NCBI GenBank assembly: GCA_023241745.1
Contig: JALQCY010000007.1
Coordinates: forward strand, 4,612 to 68,611
Direction of reading: 5' to 3'
DNA from: Isoptericola peretonis
Lineage (GTDB): Bacteria > Actinomycetota > Actinomycetes > Actinomycetales > Cellulomonadaceae
DNA: 64,000 bases
The position numbers and the translations under genes were made by a program. Each line of letters begins with the position of its first letter. The first letter of the stretch is position 1. This document shows positions 53,384 to 61,895 of this stretch, piece after piece. A model generated the notes under the pieces. The model was given only the letters and a program-made list of their open reading frames with translations. It had not been told where the DNA came from and ran no database searches.

Positions 53384-53389
53384 ACCCTT

Positions 53390-53445
53390 CGAGCAGGCGA
53401 CCCGTTCCGCCGTCCGCCCGGACGGCGGTACGGGTCGCATGCTCG
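53390..53445 (+). terminator. large hairpin after GH31 (flanking repeat, copy 1)
   Basis: A stem of about 26 pairs with a T-T and a G-A mismatch closes on a short loop; it starts 6 bases after the GH31 stop. Its outer 11-base arms (CGAGCAGGCGA / TCGCATGCTCG) recur in the hairpin after GH1. Confidence 0.75.
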
Positions 53446-53496
53446 AGGGCGACCCGTCGCCCGTCGGCGTTGTCGGCCGTCCCGGCGGCCTGTGGC

Positions 53497-53502
53497 TAGA
53501 CT
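53497..53502 (+). promoter_or_regulatory. GH1 promoter -10
   Basis: TAGACT, 70 bases before the GH1 start; TTGTCG at 53470-53475 might be a -35 but lies 21 bases away. The start near 53509 is just before the operator. Confidence 0.45.
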
Positions 53503-53512
53503 GCCGAACAGA

Positions 53513-53530
53513 GGTGGGAGCGCTCCCACC
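53513..53530. promoter_or_regulatory. CelR/CebR-type operator upstream of GH1
   Basis: GGTGGGAGCGCTCCCACC, an 18-bp perfect palindrome containing TGGGAGCGCTCCCA, the known operator of CelR (Thermobifida) and CebR (Streptomyces), which respond to cellobiose. It lies between the predicted start site and the GH1 gene. The cognate regulator is not in the window. Confidence 0.85.
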
Positions 53531-53566
53531 ACCACGTCCTGAGACTCCAGCTTCGAGGAGCGAATC

Positions 53567-55027
<1,461 letters not shown>

Positions 55028-55042
55028 CCTCCCACCCCGCTG

Positions 55043-55100
55043 CCGAGCAGGCGATCGCGGCCCGTCCCGACGTCGGGACGGGCCGCAGTCGCATGTTCGG
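55043..55100 (+). terminator. large hairpin after GH1 (flanking repeat, copy 2)
   Basis: A 30-base perfect palindrome (55057-55086) is extended outward by arms CGAGCAGGCGA / TCGCATGTTCG with the same G-A mismatch as copy 1, giving a stem of about 29 bp. It begins 16 bases after the GH1 stop. Confidence 0.75.
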
Positions 55101-55124
55101 CCGTCGCAAGCGCATGGTCGGCAC

Positions 55125-55130
55125 TACCGT
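55125..55130 (+). promoter_or_regulatory. -10 of the serine hydrolase gene (leaderless geometry)
   Basis: TACCGT ends 6 bases before the ATG at 55137; no Shine-Dalgarno lies between. Confidence 0.45.
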
Positions 55131-55136
55131 GCGGAC

Positions 55137-56570
55137 ATGATCGCGCCCGCCTCCGCACCGTCCGGCCCGGTTCCGCCCGGCTCCCTCCCGCCCGAGGTCC
55201 TCTCCCGGCTCGACGACGCCCTCGTCCGCCGCTGCGCCGAGACGCGCGCGCCGGCGCTGTCCGCCGCGGTGGGCCGGTCCGGCTCCGTCGTCTGGACGGG
55301 TACCGCCGGGTGGGCACCCGCCGACGCGGGCACCGCGTTCCGCATCGGGTCGATCACGAAGCCGATGACGGCGGTCGTGGTGCTGCGCCTGGTCGCGGCG
55401 GGCCGGGTCGGCCTGCAGGACCCGATCGGCCGGCACGTGCCCGACGCCCCGGCTCCCGGCGCGACGGTCGCGCAGCTGCTCACGCACACGGCCGGGCTGC
55501 CCGCCGAGCCGCCGGGGCCGTGGTGGGAGCGGCACGGCGCCGGCCCGTGGGCCGAGCTGGCCGGCTCCGGCGTCGACCCGCTGTGGGAGCCGGGCGAGCG
55601 CCACCACTACTCCAACGTGGGCTACGCCGTGCTCGGCCGGCTGGTCGAGGAGGCGCACGGCCGGTCGTGGGACGACGTGGTGCGCGACGAGGTGTGGCAG
55701 CCCCTCGGCATGACCCGCACCGGCCGCGTCCCCACCGCGCCGGCGGCCACCGGCTACGCCGTGCACCCGCACGCCGAGGCGGTGCTGGTCGAGCCGGTGG
55801 CCTCCTACGGGGCGATGGGGCCGGCCGGCGAGGTGTGGTCGACGCCGACGGACCTGGTGCGGTTCGGCTCCTGGCTGGTCGGCCCTCCGGGCGGCGCGGA
55901 CGAGGGCGTGCTGCCCCTCGCGTGGCGGCGCCGGATGACGGCGCCGCGGGTGGTGGTCGACGACCCGGGCGCGCCGTTCACCGGCGCCTGGGGGCTCGGC
56001 GTGTCCGTGCGCCACCCCTCCGCGGACGAGGGACGACGCACCGTGGGCCACGGCGGGTCCGTGCCCGGGTTCACCGCCTCGCTGCGCGCCGACCCTGCCA
56101 CGGGGGACGTCGTCGCCGTCTGCGGCAGCTCCACCGCGGGCTTCGGTGACGTGGGCTTCCTGCTCGACCTGCTGGGCGGGCCGGCGGTGCGGTCGCGGAG
56201 CATGCCGGACGTTCCCGCCGACCCCGCGACGGTCGCGCTCACCGGCACCTGGTACTGGGGTCCCGTGCCGCACACGCTGGCGCTGCGTCCGGACGGTCTG
56301 CTCGTGCTGAGCGCCTCCGGCGGCGTGGACCCGCGCGGCACGGTGTTCGCCCGGGCGGGCGACGACGGCTGGGTGGGCGTCGAGGGCGGCTACTGGCTGG
56401 GCGAGCATCTCCGGGTCGTCGGAGGTGGCACTTCGGCGGAGGCGCTCGACGTGGGCACCTTCCACTTCACCCGGGCCCCGTACGCACCCGCCACGGCGGT
56501 GCCCGGCGGCCTCGACGCGCGCGGCTGGCAGGCGATCCCTGCCGGGGGCGCGGAGCCCTCCGTGGGGTGA
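55137..56570 (+). CDS. serine hydrolase of the beta-lactamase / class C penicillin-binding fold
   Basis: A 477-residue protein with the SxxK active-site motif SITK (Ser72, Lys75), the YSN second motif and a GHGGSVPG third motif in place of KTG, typical of the AmpC/EstB-like esterase and peptidase family. A C-terminal beta domain of about 110 residues follows. No signal peptide is visible, which argues for a cytoplasmic esterase or peptidase rather than a periplasmic beta-lactamase. It stands alone between GH1 and the nrd region. Confidence 0.85.
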   Translation: MIAPASAPSGPVPPGSLPPEVLSRLDDALVRRCAETRAPALSAAVGRSGSVVWTGTAGWAPADAGTAFRIGSITKPMTAVVVLRLVAAGRVGLQDPIGRHVPDAPAPGATVAQLLTHTAGLPAEPPGPWWERHGAGPWAELAGSGVDPLWEPGERHHYSNVGYAVLGRLVEEAHGRSWDDVVRDEVWQPLGMTRTGRVPTAPAATGYAVHPHAEAVLVEPVASYGAMGPAGEVWSTPTDLVRFGSWLVGPPGGADEGVLPLAWRRRMTAPRVVVDDPGAPFTGAWGLGVSVRHPSADEGRRTVGHGGSVPGFTASLRADPATGDVVAVCGSSTAGFGDVGFLLDLLGGPAVRSRSMPDVPADPATVALTGTWYWGPVPHTLALRPDGLLVLSASGGVDPRGTVFARAGDDGWVGVEGGYWLGEHLRVVGGGTSAEALDVGTFHFTRAPYAPATAVPGGLDARGWQAIPAGGAEPSVG

Positions 56571-56741
56571 CCGGTCCGGGTGTGCGACACGCCACCGTGG
56601 GCGACACGCCGACGATCCCCAGGAGTTTTCGAGCCGCTCCGACGCCGGGAATGTCCGTTCTGCCCTCCCGGGGCCCGGCACACGGCGGAGCGCGACGGGC
56701 CGTCGGGACCAGGCGCCCGCAGGCGGGCGCCCGCCCACACG

Positions 56742-56750
56742 CTGTGGACA
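56742..56750 (-). promoter_or_regulatory. DnaA-box-like sequence 1
   Basis: CTGTGGACA on the plus strand, i.e. TGTCCACAG on the minus strand, sharing the TGTCCACA core of the high-GC actinobacterial DnaA box TTGTCCACA. Confidence 0.45.
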
Positions 56751-56765
56751 CCGGTCACCCACCGC

Positions 56766-56774
56766 CTGTGGACA
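56766..56774 (-). promoter_or_regulatory. DnaA-box-like sequence 2
   Basis: A second CTGTGGACA, 24 bases after the first and in the same orientation. Confidence 0.45.
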
Positions 56775-56842
56775 TCCGAGCAGGAGCCGCACGGTCCTGC
56801 CGAACCCTGCCCGGAGGGGGTGGGGACGGACCCTCCGTCGCC

Positions 56843-56851
56843 CTGTGGACG
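56843..56851 (-). promoter_or_regulatory. DnaA-box-like sequence 3
   Basis: CTGTGGACG, one base different from the other two. Confidence 0.35.
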
Positions 56852-56929
56852 AGGAGTGTCAGACCCTCGTGGGAACCTGTCGGCAGGGTCGGCGGGCGGA
56901 GGGCGTTCGACGAATGACACGGATGTCAA

Positions 56930-56944
56930 CCACAAGATGTCGGT
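56930..56944. promoter_or_regulatory. NrdR box-like site 1
   Basis: CCACAAGATGTCGGT agrees with site 2 at 11 of 15 positions and lies exactly 31 bases before it, the usual spacing of paired NrdR boxes. Confidence 0.6.
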
Positions 56945-56960
56945 CCCGCGCGCGCTCCGA

Positions 56961-56976
56961 CCACTAGGTGTAGTGT
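56961..56976. promoter_or_regulatory. NrdR box-like site 2, overlapping the nrd -10
   Basis: CCACTAGGTGTAGTGT contains a perfect CACTA/TAGTG inverted repeat, as in NrdR boxes. The last six bases (TAGTGT) double as the -10, so NrdR binding would exclude polymerase. Confidence 0.7.
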
Positions 56977-57142
56977 TTGGAGCACGCGGGGCGCACAGCC
57001 CTTCGAACAAAGCACACCGGCGTAGTTCCACGGACGTCACCCCTGGTCCGGCCCTCTTCGAGGGCCTTCCCGGAGGGCCTCCGGAGGACCGCGGCACGGT
57101 CGGACCAAGCCCCCGGCGGGGAGCGCGGAGAGGGAGAGACAC

Positions 57143-57385
57143 ATGAGCATCACGGTCTACAGCAAGCCGGCCTGCGTGCAGTGCGACGCGACCTATCGCG
57201 CCCTCGACCGCAAGGGCGTCGAGTACTCCGTGGTCGACATCACCCAGGACGCCGAGGCGCTCGAGATGGTGCGCGGGCTCGGCTACCTGCAGGCCCCCGT
57301 CGTCGTCGCCGGCGACACCCACTGGTCGGGCTTCCGCCCGGACCAGATCGCCGCGGTCGCGGCGCAGCAGGCCGTCTCGGCCTGA
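57143..57385 (+). CDS. nrdH: glutaredoxin-like protein NrdH
   Basis: An 80-residue redoxin with the CVQC active site (Cys11, Cys14) and the SGFRPDQI C-terminal helix typical of NrdH. It is reduced by thioredoxin reductase and supplies electrons to the class Ib ribonucleotide reductase NrdEF. GAGAGGGAGAG precedes the ATG. First gene of nrdHIEF. Confidence 0.97.
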   Translation: MSITVYSKPACVQCDATYRALDRKGVEYSVVDITQDAEALEMVRGLGYLQAPVVVAGDTHWSGFRPDQIAAVAAQQAVSA

Positions 57386-57405
57386 CGCCCCGGCTCCAGC
57401 ACGCC

Positions 57406-57473
57406 GGACCGCCTGCGCGGTCCGCACCCCACACGGCCGGCGCCCCGGGCTTCGATCCCGACCCGGGGCGCCG
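57406..57473 (+). terminator. two hairpins between nrdH and nrdI
   Basis: A 7-bp hairpin (57406-57423) and a perfect 12-bp hairpin (57438-57449 with 57462-57473, 12-base loop) fill the unusually long 144-base gap. They may reduce nrdIEF expression relative to nrdH or protect the nrdH mRNA 3' end. Confidence 0.6.
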
Positions 57474-57529
57474 TGCGTATTCGGCGGCACGTTCCGCCGG
57501 CCAGGCAGCAGCACCCGGGGGAGGGGGAC

Positions 57530-57961
57530 ATGAGTTCTCTCGTCTATTTCTCCAGCGTGTCGGAGAACACCCACCGGTTCGTCCAGCGCCTCGGGCTCGA
57601 GGAGCTGGGCATGTCCGTGCACCGGATCCCGGTCCGCAAGACGGACGGCTTTCTCACGGTGACCGAGCCGTACGTGCTCATGGTCCCGACCTACGGCGGG
57701 GGCAACGAGGGCGGCGCCGTGCCACGGCGCGTGCGCGAGTTCCTCAACGACCCGCACAACCGGTCGCTCGTCCGCGGCGTGATCGCCGCGGGGAACACCA
57801 ACTTCGGCGCTGCGTACTGCATCGCCGGCGACATCATCTCCGCGAAGTGCCAGGTGCCCTACCTGTACGCCTTCGAACTCCTGGGGACGGCTGAGGACGC
57901 CCGGCGCGTCCGTGACGGATTGGGACGATTTTGGCAACGACAGTCACTGATCTCGGCGTGA
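57530..57961 (+). CDS. nrdI: flavodoxin-like protein NrdI
   Basis: A 143-residue flavoprotein that generates the oxidant for assembling the dimanganese-tyrosyl radical of NrdF. Family motifs: VYFSSVSENTHRFV (FMN phosphate loop), VPTYGGGNEGGAVP and AAGNTNFGAAYC. A very strong GGGGGAGGGGG precedes the ATG. Its 3' end overlaps nrdE by 31 bases. Confidence 0.96.
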   Translation: MSSLVYFSSVSENTHRFVQRLGLEELGMSVHRIPVRKTDGFLTVTEPYVLMVPTYGGGNEGGAVPRRVREFLNDPHNRSLVRGVIAAGNTNFGAAYCIAGDIISAKCQVPYLYAFELLGTAEDARRVRDGLGRFWQRQSLISA

Positions 57962-60123
57962 GCTCGACGACCCCGGAGGTCGCCGGCGCCACGCCCGTGC
58001 CGCTGCAGGGCGTGCAGCTGGACTACCACGCGCTGAACGCGATGCTGAACCTGTACGGACCGGACGGCGAGATCCAGTTCGACAAGGACCGCGAGGCCAC
58101 CACGGCCTACTTCGAGCAGCACGTGGTGCCGAACACCATCCAGTTCGAGACGCTCGACGCGAAGCTCGACTACCTGGTCGAGAACAAGTACTACGACCCG
58201 GCCGTCCTCGAGAAGTACTCGCGCGGCTTCGTCAAGGAGCTCTTCCGCCTCGCGTACTCGAAGGACTTCCAGTTCGAGTCGTTCCTCGGCGCGTTCAAGT
58301 ACTACACGTCGTACACGCTGAAGACGTTCGACGGGAAGAAGTACCTGGAGCGCTTCGAGGACCGCGTCTCGATGGTCGCCCTCGGCCTGGCCGACGGGGA
58401 CGAGCAGGTCGCGCGCGACATCGTCGAAGAGGTCGTCTCGGGCCGGTTCCAGCCGGCGACGCCGACGTTCCTCAACGTGGGCAAGGCGCAGCGCGGCGAG
58501 CCCGTGTCCTGCTTCCTGCTGCGCATCGAGGACAACATGGAGTCCATCGCGCGCGGGATCAACTCCGCCCTCCAGCTGTCCAAGCGCGGCGGCGGCGTGG
58601 CCCTGCTGCTGAGCAACGTCCGCGAGCACGGCGCGCCGATCAAGCACATCCAGAACCAGTCGTCCGGCGTCATCCCCGTGATGAAGCTGCTCGAGGACTC
58701 GTTCTCGTACGCCAACCAGCTCGGGGCGCGCCAGGGCGCCGGTGCCGTGTACCTGCACGCGCACCACCCCGACATCATGCGGTTCCTCGACACCAAGCGG
58801 GAGAACGCGGACGAGAAGATCCGCATCAAGACGCTCTCGCTCGGCGTCGTCATCCCCGACGTGACGTTCGAGCTGGCCAAGCAGAACGCGGACATGCACC
58901 TGTTCAGCCCGTACGACGTGGAGCGCGTCTACGGCAAGCCGTTCGCGGACATCTCCATCTCGGAGAAGTACGACGAGCTCGTGGCCGACGACCGGATCAC
59001 GAAGACCACGATCAAGGCCCGCGACTTCTTCCAGACGATCGCCGAGCTGCAGTTCGAGTCGGGCTACCCGTACGTGATGTTCGAGGACACCGTGAACAAG
59101 GCGAACCCGATCAAGGGCCGCATCACGCACTCGAACCTCTGTTCGGAGATCCTCCAGGTCTCGACGCCGTCGACCTTCCACGAGGACCTGTCCTACGACC
59201 ACGTCGGCCGGGACATCTCCTGCAACCTCGGCTCGCTGAACATCGCGAAGACGATGGACTCGCCGGACTTCGCCAAGACGATCGACACCGCCATCCGCGC
59301 GCTCACCGCCGTCTCCGACCAGACGAGCATCGAGTCGGTCCCGTCGATCCGTCGCGCCAACGACCTGGGCCACGCCATCGGCCTCGGCCAGATGAACCTG
59401 CACGGGTACCTCGCGCGCGAGCGGATCTACTACGGCTCCGACGAGGGCATCGACTTCACGAACCTGTACTTCTACACGGTCGCCTTCCACGCCATCGCGG
59501 CGTCGAACCGGCTCGCGATCGAGCGCGGCAAGGCGTTCGGCGGGTTCGAGGACTCGAAGTACGCGACCGGCGAGTACTTCGACAAGTACACCGACGGCGA
59601 GTGGAAGCCCGCCACGGAGCGCGTCGCGCGCCTCTTCGCGGAGGCCGGCGTCACGATCCCGACGCAGGACGACTGGCGTGCGCTCAAGGCCTCGGTCATG
59701 GAGCACGGCATCTACAACCAGAACCTCCAGGCCGTGCCGCCGACCGGGTCGATCAGCTACATCAACAACTCGACCTCGTCGATCCACCCGGTGCCCGCCA
59801 AGATCGAGATCCGCAAGGAGGGCAAGCTCGGTCGCGTGTACTACCCGGCTCCGTACATGACGAACGACAACCTGGACTACTACCAGGACGCGTACGAGAT
59901 CGGCTACGAGAAGATCATCGACACCTACGCCGCGGCCACGCAGCACGTGGACCAGGGCCTGTCGCTGACGCTGTTCTTCCCCGACACCGTGACGACGCGC
60001 GACGTCAACCGGGCGCAGATCTACGCCTGGCGCAAGGGGATCAAGACGCTGTACTACATCCGCCTCCGCCAGATGGCCCTCGAGGGCACGGAGATCGAGG
60101 GCTGCGTCAGCTGCATGCTGTGA
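57931..60123 (+). CDS. nrdE: class Ib ribonucleotide reductase large subunit
   Basis: A 730-residue catalytic subunit. It reduces ribonucleoside diphosphates. Visible are the active-site Cys segments (EPVSCFLLRI; NLCSEILQVS with the Asn/Cys/Glu triad; the second disulfide Cys in ISCNLGSLN), the radical-transfer tyrosines near the C terminus and the CVSC redox tail (EGCVSCML). The first in-frame start is TTG 57931, inside nrdI; GTG 57958 is an alternative and neither has a good ribosome site, which fits translational coupling to nrdI. Confidence 0.95.
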   Translation: MATTVTDLGVSSTTPEVAGATPVPLQGVQLDYHALNAMLNLYGPDGEIQFDKDREATTAYFEQHVVPNTIQFETLDAKLDYLVENKYYDPAVLEKYSRGFVKELFRLAYSKDFQFESFLGAFKYYTSYTLKTFDGKKYLERFEDRVSMVALGLADGDEQVARDIVEEVVSGRFQPATPTFLNVGKAQRGEPVSCFLLRIEDNMESIARGINSALQLSKRGGGVALLLSNVREHGAPIKHIQNQSSGVIPVMKLLEDSFSYANQLGARQGAGAVYLHAHHPDIMRFLDTKRENADEKIRIKTLSLGVVIPDVTFELAKQNADMHLFSPYDVERVYGKPFADISISEKYDELVADDRITKTTIKARDFFQTIAELQFESGYPYVMFEDTVNKANPIKGRITHSNLCSEILQVSTPSTFHEDLSYDHVGRDISCNLGSLNIAKTMDSPDFAKTIDTAIRALTAVSDQTSIESVPSIRRANDLGHAIGLGQMNLHGYLARERIYYGSDEGIDFTNLYFYTVAFHAIAASNRLAIERGKAFGGFEDSKYATGEYFDKYTDGEWKPATERVARLFAEAGVTIPTQDDWRALKASVMEHGIYNQNLQAVPPTGSISYINNSTSSIHPVPAKIEIRKEGKLGRVYYPAPYMTNDNLDYYQDAYEIGYEKIIDTYAAATQHVDQGLSLTLFFPDTVTTRDVNRAQIYAWRKGIKTLYYIRLRQMALEGTEIEGCVSCML

Positions 60124-60164
60124 CCGCGTCGAGCAACCATCACGAATTCGGGGAAGAGAAGACC

Positions 60165-61145
60165 ATGGCGCCCACGGGCAAGCTCAAGCTCATCGATCGC
60201 GTGACGGCGATCAACTGGAACCGTCTGCAGGACGAGAAGGACCTCGAGGTCTGGGACCGCCTCGTGGGCAACTTCTGGCTGCCGGAGAAGGTGCCGGTGT
60301 CCAACGACATCCAGTCGTGGCACACGCTCAGCGACGCGGAGCGGCTCATGACGACCCGCGTGTTCACCGGCCTCACGCTGCTGGACACCATCCAGGGCAC
60401 CGTCGGCGCCGTGTCGCTCATCCCCGACGCGCTGACCCCGCACGAGGAGGCGGTGTACACCAACATCGCGTTCATGGAGTCGGTGCACGCCAAGAGCTAC
60501 TCGTCGATCTTCTCGACGCTGATCTCGACGCGGGAGATCGACGAGGCGTTCGCCTGGTCGGAGGAGAACGCGAACCTGCAGCGCAAGGCAGAGATCGTGC
60601 TCGACTACTACCGGGGCGACGACCCGCTGAAGCGCAAGGTCGCCTCGACGATGCTCGAGTCGTTCCTGTTCTACTCCGGCTTCTACGCGCCGATGTACTG
60701 GTCCAGCCGCGCCAAGCTCACGAACACGGCCGACCTCATCCGCCTCATCATCCGCGACGAGGCCGTGCACGGGTACTACATCGGCTACAAGTACCAGAAG
60801 GGGCTGGCGCAGGTCAGCCAGACCGAGCAGGACGAGCTCAAGGCCTACACGTTCGAGCTGCTCTTCGAGCTGTACGAGAACGAGGTCGAGTACACCGACG
60901 CCCTGTACGGCGAGCTCGGCCTGACGGAGGACGTCAAGGCGTTCCTGCGGTACAACGCCAACAAGGCGCTGATGAACCTGGGCTATGAGGCGCTGTTCCC
61001 CAAGGAGGACACCGCCGTCAACCCGGCCATCCTCGCGGCCCTGTCGCCCAACGCCGACGAGAACCACGACTTCTTCTCCGGTTCCGGCTCGTCGTACGTC
61101 ATCGGCAAGGCCGTGGCCACCCAGGACGACGACTGGGACTTCTGA
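60165..61145 (+). CDS. nrdF: class Ib ribonucleotide reductase small subunit
   Basis: A 326-residue ferritin-like radical subunit. Metal ligands occur in the E-x-x-H stretches (FMESVHAKSYSSIF; IRDEAVHGYYIGYKY) and the C-terminal DDDWDF tail docks into NrdE. With NrdI nearby it is expected to use a Mn(III)2-tyrosyl radical. GGGAAGAGA precedes the ATG. Last gene of the operon; the long palindrome begins 7 bases after the stop. Confidence 0.97.
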   Translation: MAPTGKLKLIDRVTAINWNRLQDEKDLEVWDRLVGNFWLPEKVPVSNDIQSWHTLSDAERLMTTRVFTGLTLLDTIQGTVGAVSLIPDALTPHEEAVYTNIAFMESVHAKSYSSIFSTLISTREIDEAFAWSEENANLQRKAEIVLDYYRGDDPLKRKVASTMLESFLFYSGFYAPMYWSSRAKLTNTADLIRLIIRDEAVHGYYIGYKYQKGLAQVSQTEQDELKAYTFELLFELYENEVEYTDALYGELGLTEDVKAFLRYNANKALMNLGYEALFPKEDTAVNPAILAALSPNADENHDFFSGSGSSYVIGKAVATQDDDWDF

Positions 61146-61151
61146 CCCACG

Positions 61152-61255
61152 CCGTGAGATAGAGAACCGGACCCGCGAAATAGAGAGGGCACGGACCGTA
61201 GCCGGCTACGGTCCGTGCCCTCTCTATTTCGCGGGTCCGGTTCTCTATTTCGCGG
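61152..61255. repeat. 90-bp perfect palindrome (104 bases with wobble pairs) between nrdF and tetR
   Basis: Bases 61159-61203 are the exact reverse complement of 61204-61248 with no spacer, a 45-bp arm. G-T wobbles extend it to 61152-61255. Each arm contains two units of the form CTCTATTTCGCGG. It lies between convergent nrdF and tetR and would form a huge bidirectional terminator hairpin, or be a mobile repeat. Confidence 0.95.
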
Positions 61256-61277
61256 GTCCGGGTTCTCTATCTCGCGG
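61221..61277 (+). repeat. three tandem CTCTATYTCGCGG units
   Basis: TCTCTATTTCGCGG (from 61221), TTCTCTATTTCGCGG (from 61241) and TTCTCTATCTCGCGG (from 61263) repeat at 20-22 base intervals, each of the first two followed by GTCCGG. The third copy lies outside the palindrome and carries the stop codon of the tetR gene. Confidence 0.85.
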
Positions 61278-61830
61278 TACCGAGCGCGGCGTGGACGGCG
61301 AGCGCGAGCGTCGGCCGCGGGTCGAGGGTGTCGTGCCGCGCGATCGCGTGCAGCAGCAGCCCCTCGTACGTGGCCGCGACGGCGACGATCGCCGCGCGGG
61401 GGTCGGCGGCGCCTGAGCGGGCGGCGACCTTCTGCCCCCAGTCGAGGAGCGCCTCGCGTCCGCGCGTGGCGTGTGCCCGCAGGTCGGCGTCGTGGCTCGC
61501 CTCGAGGAAGAGGACGAGCCGGGCAGCCGTCGCGGTCCGGTCGGGGCCGGTCGCCTGCCCGAACGCGGCGCAGAGCACGTCGACGAGCTCGGCGGGAGCC
61601 CGGGGCTCGGGTGCTGCCGAGAGTGCTGCCAGGTCGCGCGCCGCGAGCTCGTCGGAGACCCCGGCCAGCAGGGCGGCGCGCGTGCGGAAGTAGTTGGACG
61701 TGGACCCGCGGGGGAGCCCGGCGCGCGCATCGACGCGGCCGTGGGTCAGGGCGCGCAGCCCCTCGGTGCCGAGCAGGTCGACGGCTGCGTCGAGCGCGCG
61801 ACGACGGGGCGGGAGGGTGACGGTCACCAC
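61267..61830 (-). CDS. TetR-family transcriptional regulator
   Basis: A 187-residue regulator with an N-terminal TetR helix-turn-helix (ALDAAVDLLGTEGLRALTHGRVDARAGLPRGSTSNYF region) and an alpha-helical ligand domain. The stop and last two codons lie in the downstream repeat. Starts GTG 61830 and GTG 61827 are adjacent; TAGGGT on the minus strand (61834-61839) ends exactly 6 bases before 61827, pointing to leaderless initiation there. It probably represses itself and the divergent hydrolase through the two palindromes between them. Confidence 0.9.
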   Translation of the reverse strand: MVTVTLPPRRRALDAAVDLLGTEGLRALTHGRVDARAGLPRGSTSNYFRTRAALLAGVSDELAARDLAALSAAPEPRAPAELVDVLCAAFGQATGPDRTATAARLVLFLEASHDADLRAHATRGREALLDWGQKVAARSGAADPRAAIVAVAATYEGLLLHAIARHDTLDPRPTLALAVHAALGTAR

Positions 61831-61847
61831 GGCACCCTAGCGCGATT

Positions 61848-61861
61848 ACTACGGATGTAGT
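61848..61861. promoter_or_regulatory. TetR operator 1
   Basis: ACTACGGATGTAGT, an ACTAC/GTAGT palindrome. It lies near the -35 region on both sides. Confidence 0.75.
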
Positions 61862-61888
61862 GACAGGCCACTACATCCGTAGTAGCGT
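61860..61888 (+). promoter_or_regulatory. hydrolase promoter
   Basis: GTGACA (61860-61865), 17-base spacer, TAGCGT (61883-61888), ending 7 bases before the ATG at 61896: a leaderless start. Operator 2 fills the spacer. Confidence 0.65.
61870..61883. promoter_or_regulatory. TetR operator 2
   Basis: ACTACATCCGTAGT, the reverse complement of operator 1, 22 bases centre to centre (two helical turns), so two repressor dimers would bind on one face. Confidence 0.75.
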
Positions 61889-61895
61889 CGACGTC

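Larger units (their letters stand above)
56571..57142 (+). promoter_or_regulatory. nrdHIEF control region
   Basis: This 572-base gap has no convincing gene. It holds three DnaA-box-like sequences, two NrdR-box-like sites and a -10 (TAGTGT, 56971-56976). A structured leader of about 160 bases follows, in which GGTCCG (57045-57050) can pair with CGGACC (57101-57106) around inner hairpins, including GGCCCT/AGGGCC at 57050-57066. The first 170 bases after the hydrolase show only the repeated GCGACACGCC (near 56584 and 56603). Confidence 0.6.

Noticed and set aside
56571..57142. Arg/Pro-rich open frames before nrdH
   Set aside because: They overlap one another in several frames on the same strand, lack ribosome sites, and cover the nrd control elements.
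61152..61255. Palindrome as an origin or transposon end
   Set aside because: No adjacent transposase, target duplication or replication protein gene was seen; a terminator or repeat element explains it with fewer assumptions.
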